A stretch of 64,000 nt of DNA, taken from Parelaphostrongylus tenuis. Its lineage: Eukaryota; Nematoda; Chromadorea; Rhabditida; Metastrongylidae. Of this stretch, positions 60,529-64,000 are shown piece after piece (position 1 is the first letter of the stretch; each line of letters starts with the position of its first letter). Made by a program: the position numbers and the translations under genes. The notes beneath the pieces are model-generated. The model made no database searches, had not been told where the DNA came from, and saw only the letters and a program-made list of their open reading frames with translations. The stretch is from NCBI GenBank assembly GCA_019055375.1, contig JAHQIW010006010.1, positions 78,158 through 142,157 on the forward strand. Reading direction: 5' to 3'.

Positions 60529-60601
60529 GCCTCGGTGGTGTAGTGGTAGTAGCACACGTCCCCGGTATGGATGAAACGCGGGTTCGATTCCCGCCTGAGG
60601 C
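60529..60601 (+). tRNA. tRNA-like sequence at the start of R1 copy 2 (anticodon GGT), probably not functional
   Basis: 73 nt. Acceptor stem GCCTCGG/CTGAGGC pairs at 7 of 7 (one G-T). Anticodon stem CGTCC/GGATG has loop CCGGTAT (anticodon GGT at 60564-60566), and the T-arm GCGGG-TTCGATT-CCCGC is perfect. Against function: C at position 33, an irregular D-arm with about 3 extra bases, and its place at the edge of a repeat. A scanner might still report it as tRNA-Thr. Confidence 0.45.
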
Positions 60602-63239
60602 CGTGATTTTGCTCACCACTCAGTTCTCTTAGTGTCGCCTTTCTTTGTAGTGTAAACGGATTTCTGGAAAGTGAAATATGGCGTATCATTATGGAGTTCT
60701 GGTAGGAATTATAGTGCTCCTCACCAGCGCTCTGAATGGAACTCAAAGGTAGTACTTTTTGAATACCGTCGTAGAGGAGCGAGTTGTTTATAATTTCATG
60801 ATTTGAAATCACTTTTACTACGAGACACTGGAATCCTACCAATATTTTGACGCCTTTGTTAATTATGTTCAACACGATTCCCCCTAAACTATAATATCTA
60901 CTGTCTATAGCATAAAATAAGCATTAATGCTTTTTTTCAACAGTTTCGGTTTATTCTGTTTCTCAGTTGTCTATGTATGAATGAATGTGAATCAGCACAG
61001 GATTTCTAATACAGCCAAGTTTTATATGTTGAAAAACTAATCTTAGTAAAAGTGTTGAGATTAACGTTTTCTTTATTCCTCACTCTCTCTCTTCTCTCTT
61101 CTCTCTCTCCCTCTCTCTCCCTCTCTCTCATACACACGTTGCCTTTGTAGTGTTTACATTTTTATATGTTGGAGAAGATGTTAGATTTTGAGAAGCTGTA
61201 ATTTTCCGTAAAGTCACCTTCTCATAGTTTTGATTCCCATGAAATCCTCATGCTCGTTGAATCGAAGTCTGGTAGATTTAAATTGACTATAAGAATGTTT
61301 AAAACCTTGCCGAGGTTCTACGTCAGTGCCATACATGTCTCGGAGGCTTTAAACATTCTTGCAGCCTATATTGAATGTTTACAGCGAGATTAAAAGAACA
61401 GTCGATGAGGCAGATCACTTTGTATATACCAGCCGCAATCCATCGACTGAAAAAGTGGTGATGACATAATATTATTGTACATTGTGCTATCACCAAATAA
61501 GTCTCTCCATACCTGTAAAGTAGGGTTCAGTGTGGGGCGTGGACCGGTAATGAGCGGACGATATCTCCGAAACGCGTATGGCTCTGACCTAACAACTTCG
61601 ATAAAGCTTTGGACATTTTTATACACTATATTGAATCGAGATCTGTCAGTAATGAGAGAAGCTGTCCTTAACCATGAAAAATGGAATCTACTTTTTCTGT
61701 CAAACGCATCTTTTCCAAAGTTTGTTGAATTTTTCGCAAATTTCATACGAAAGAGAAGATTTCATGGAGTATAAGCATTGATATCATGGACAAGTTTTTC
61801 AGTAAGGTGAGCTGATGGGAGTGGGTGGTCTGATTGTCACGCATGAAATGTGGGTGCAAATGGAAGTGCTTGCGTAGTCAAAAATATTAGGTCTTTTGGA
61901 AATCAGTGTCGAGTTGCGACCTATAATTTCAAAGTTAGGCATCCCAGCTCAAAATAAACTTTGTCAGTTGAAGTAAATCCGATAGAACACATTCTTGTTA
62001 ACGATAAACGCATCTACACCATTACAGAAAGTGATGTACTTCCAGTGGGATGAAGTCGTCGGAAACAGTTTCGGCTTCAGGATGGTTTTTGAAGAGTTTC
62101 TTGCGCACAAAGTGTCTAGATAGTTGGAGATTTGGTAGTAGATAAGCAGGAAGTCTGGAGTGTAGGCTGAGGCATAGTTCCATAGTCCAGCTCGTTTAAC
62201 CGTTGCGCTAGCGGTACTGCAATGTTTTATTGCGCATTATTGTGGAACAGAATTGATTTCTATCTGTTGACCAATGTCGGACGCTGCCATAGATGTTTCT
62301 AGCGCATTCCGTGAATTTCCTGAGCGTTCTTCTCCACCGTATTCGTTTCACCGCAGTTCAGGAAGCTCAAATGGATCAATCTAGGTGTGGTTTAATAAAC
62401 AACAACCACGATTTTTTCCTTGTAATTTCGGCTTTGGGAAGTATTGCGGAGTCTTATGACGATCCAGTGATTGTGCCGATCTTCATCCATTGTTGTAGAG
62501 AATCCCTTTTGCACATGACAATACAGTCGAAAGACGAGTTGTATAGGTTGAGCAGGAGGAGCTCCGATAAAACCTCAAAGCGGTGACTATCTTGATTGTC
62601 ATTCAATTCGACAGAATTCGGCTGCCATTTTTTTTCTTTTCAATATTCCTGAGATTTTATTGAGCCTTATAAATTGTTTTCGTCAACAGAAGGGGGATCT
62701 TCTCCACATCTTTCATTTTCAAAGTCGATTTCAACACGCAGAAAGCTCTTGAAAATAAAGTTGCAGTGTGCGTGAATAAGCTTTTTAGTGATAGATAACA
62801 GCATAGCATAAAAAACTGTTGGTAAAACATATCACAAGAATTTAAACTGTGATTCCGCCACAGTTTTCCGAACATTTATGATGAGGGTATTCGCATTGGA
62901 TGCAGACTAAAAGTGACGAAAATTGCCAGTGTAACTCCATGTTTAGAGTCGTTTTTTCTTATAGTGTTAGTCTTAAGTTTGATTTTTCGTAAAGTATGGT
63001 GTGAAAGAAAGCTTGATTTCTCAATGAAAATAATTTCGGTGTTTGATACATGTATATCTTGCCTGGTACGCAAGAATTTTTTCTATTACAAGAGGATTAT
63101 CTGATAACTGAGAAGGTTTGGACGTTCGTTTAATTATGTAAAGTGCTATCCTAAGCGAATGCATAGGAGTACATGAATCAGTGTTCAGAGTGATTAAAAC
63201 GTATCACTGATTTGAATTGACGAAGTGTTTATGCATATT

Positions 63240-63491
63240 GTTTTTAAGATTTGTTTTTTTATTTGTTTGATTATTTGATCCATCTTCACAGTGTTTTTTG
63301 TACTCTGTGGATCCTAGTAGTTCAAGCCTTAATTCGTTTTTCGTCTTCTTCAAGAACGTCATAAAACACTGTTCGAGCACGTCACTTTGCAATCTCGCGT
63401 ATAGCAATTCTTGGGCTTTCCATAGGCCGTTCGTCGTTGACTGCCGGAGAGTGTTGGGGGTGGGGTTCAGCCCCACACCGCGAAGTGTGAC
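63240..63491 (-). repeat. S1 SINE-like element, truncated copy inside R1 copy 2
   Basis: Same body and A-rich tail as 38060-38325, but the box-A head is cut off at the junction with R2. Confidence 0.65.
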
Positions 63492-64000
63492 CACCTTTTT
63501 GCAAATTTCATGGTGCATCTATGACAATTGCTCTTAGTTAGAGGTTTTGTGGCATTCATGGGAAGCTAAAAATTGCAGAAAAACGACCTAATAAGAAAAA
63601 ACTGAGCTTTGACCTTCAAAAAGGTCGTACGGAGAGTTGATTAAACCCAAGATAGGTAAAAATTCAGCGGTGGCCTAACTTCAAATTATTTCGAAACCTT
63701 ACGAATTTTCTTGTGGTGGCGAACATTTTCACTTGTAGCATTCACCTCGATTCTTCGTTTTCTTCCTGAACGTCGTAGAGTACTGGCTGAGCAAGTCTCC
63801 TAGCAATCTCGAGGGTGGCCTGGTCGTGGTGTTCGTTGCTGACAGCTGGAGAGTCTTAGGGGGCGGGGTTTAGCCCGCGCCCGCCTTGACGAGCGTCGTA
63901 ACCACTCGGCCAAGTTCCCACCCCTCAACCCATTGAGCCATGACCCAACGTTACGGAGGGATTCGTTTAGTTTCAGGGATTTGTTAAGAAATTTGTCATT
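63490..64000. repeat. R2 repeat, copy 2 (runs to the window edge; contains S1, minus)
   Basis: Collinear with 45788-46300 and visibly similar throughout, including the doubled box-A head (about 63745-63960, minus). The right boundary is outside the window. Confidence 0.75.

Larger units (their letters stand above)
60529..63491 (+). repeat. R1 long repeat, copy 2 (about 2.96 kb)
   Basis: Collinear with 35321-38305 with scattered substitutions and small indels. It includes a shorter, interrupted CT tract at 61081-61130. At 63489-63491, inside the S1 SINE head (GCGAAGTGTGAC), the similarity stops and R2 starts, so this copy is chimeric on its right side. Open frames inside it (for example 61390-61746 minus, 62293-62586 plus) are not recognised proteins. 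Confidence 0.8.

Noticed and set aside
60390..60875. 161-codon minus-strand frame, one of the longest in the window
   Set aside because: It spans the tRNA-like unit and the start of R1, has no recognisable domain, and the equivalent region of R1 copy 1 does not keep it open.
61390..61746. 118-codon minus-strand frame inside R1 copy 2
   Set aside because: Its shorter counterpart at 36198-36422 shares sequence because the DNA is duplicated; indels break the frame in copy 1 and I see no known family.
1..64000. CRISPR arrays, bacterial operons or rRNA genes
   Set aside because: The window is eukaryotic by its spliced genes; no regularly spaced repeats or rRNA sequence was seen.

Overview
This is a piece of a nematode nuclear genome, most likely from a strongylid (hookworm-like) worm. 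Coding exons are short, and their introns are AT-rich and swollen with repeats. Some first exons start directly behind a splice acceptor with no partner donor, as expected for spliced-leader trans-splicing. The five genes I could reconstruct have orthologues that, from memory, sit together on C. elegans cosmid F10G8 (npp-17, ncs-2, nubp-1, ercc-1 and a mitochondrial ketoacyl synthase). The species is inference; the gene identities rest on translated exons whose splice phases agree.

Layout. One exon of the RAE1/NPP-17 WD40 mRNA-export factor lies at 2011-2205 (+). A complete three-exon neuronal calcium sensor (190 aa) lies at 8861-10307 (-), with a GC-rich upstream region to about 11.1 kb. From there to 23.9 kb I see no gene. 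The DNA-repair gene ercc-1 (+) has six exons at 39691-45592 and a probable first exon at 23956-24013, which implies a 15.7-kb first intron. nubp-1 (+, nine exons, 314 aa, 48007-52827) encodes a cytosolic Fe-S scaffold ATPase. oxsm (+, ten exons, 411 aa, 53349-60051) encodes the mitochondrial 3-oxoacyl-ACP synthase. The last 4 kb are repeats.

Repeats fill introns and intergenic DNA. There are three families of tRNA-derived SINE-like elements (called S1, S2 and S3 here) and a scatter of Gly-type tRNA-like sequences, one built into a 199-bp fold-back. A 2.95-kb element (R1) occurs twice and begins at a tRNA-like sequence. A 0.5-kb element (R2) occurs twice. There is an internally deleted mariner, the 3' end of an RTE-type non-LTR retrotransposon with probable target-site duplications, and a 160-bp MITE with TTAA/CCC ends. 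At least nine places carry hammerhead-ribozyme-like sequence (CTGANGA, hairpin, GAAAC), some with a pairing stem I and a palindromic stem III. These resemble the minimal hammerheads described in Penelope-like elements and are the most interesting non-coding signal here.

Functionally the genes are housekeeping or neuronal: nuclear mRNA export, Ca2+ sensing, nucleotide-excision and crosslink repair, Fe-S protein maturation and mitochondrial fatty-acid synthesis. They do not form one pathway. ercc-1, nubp-1 and oxsm lie head to tail and each appears to start at a trans-splice acceptor, so an expanded operon is possible but unproven. One splice site, the 3' end of nubp-1 intron 5, lacks the AG dinucleotide in this sequence.
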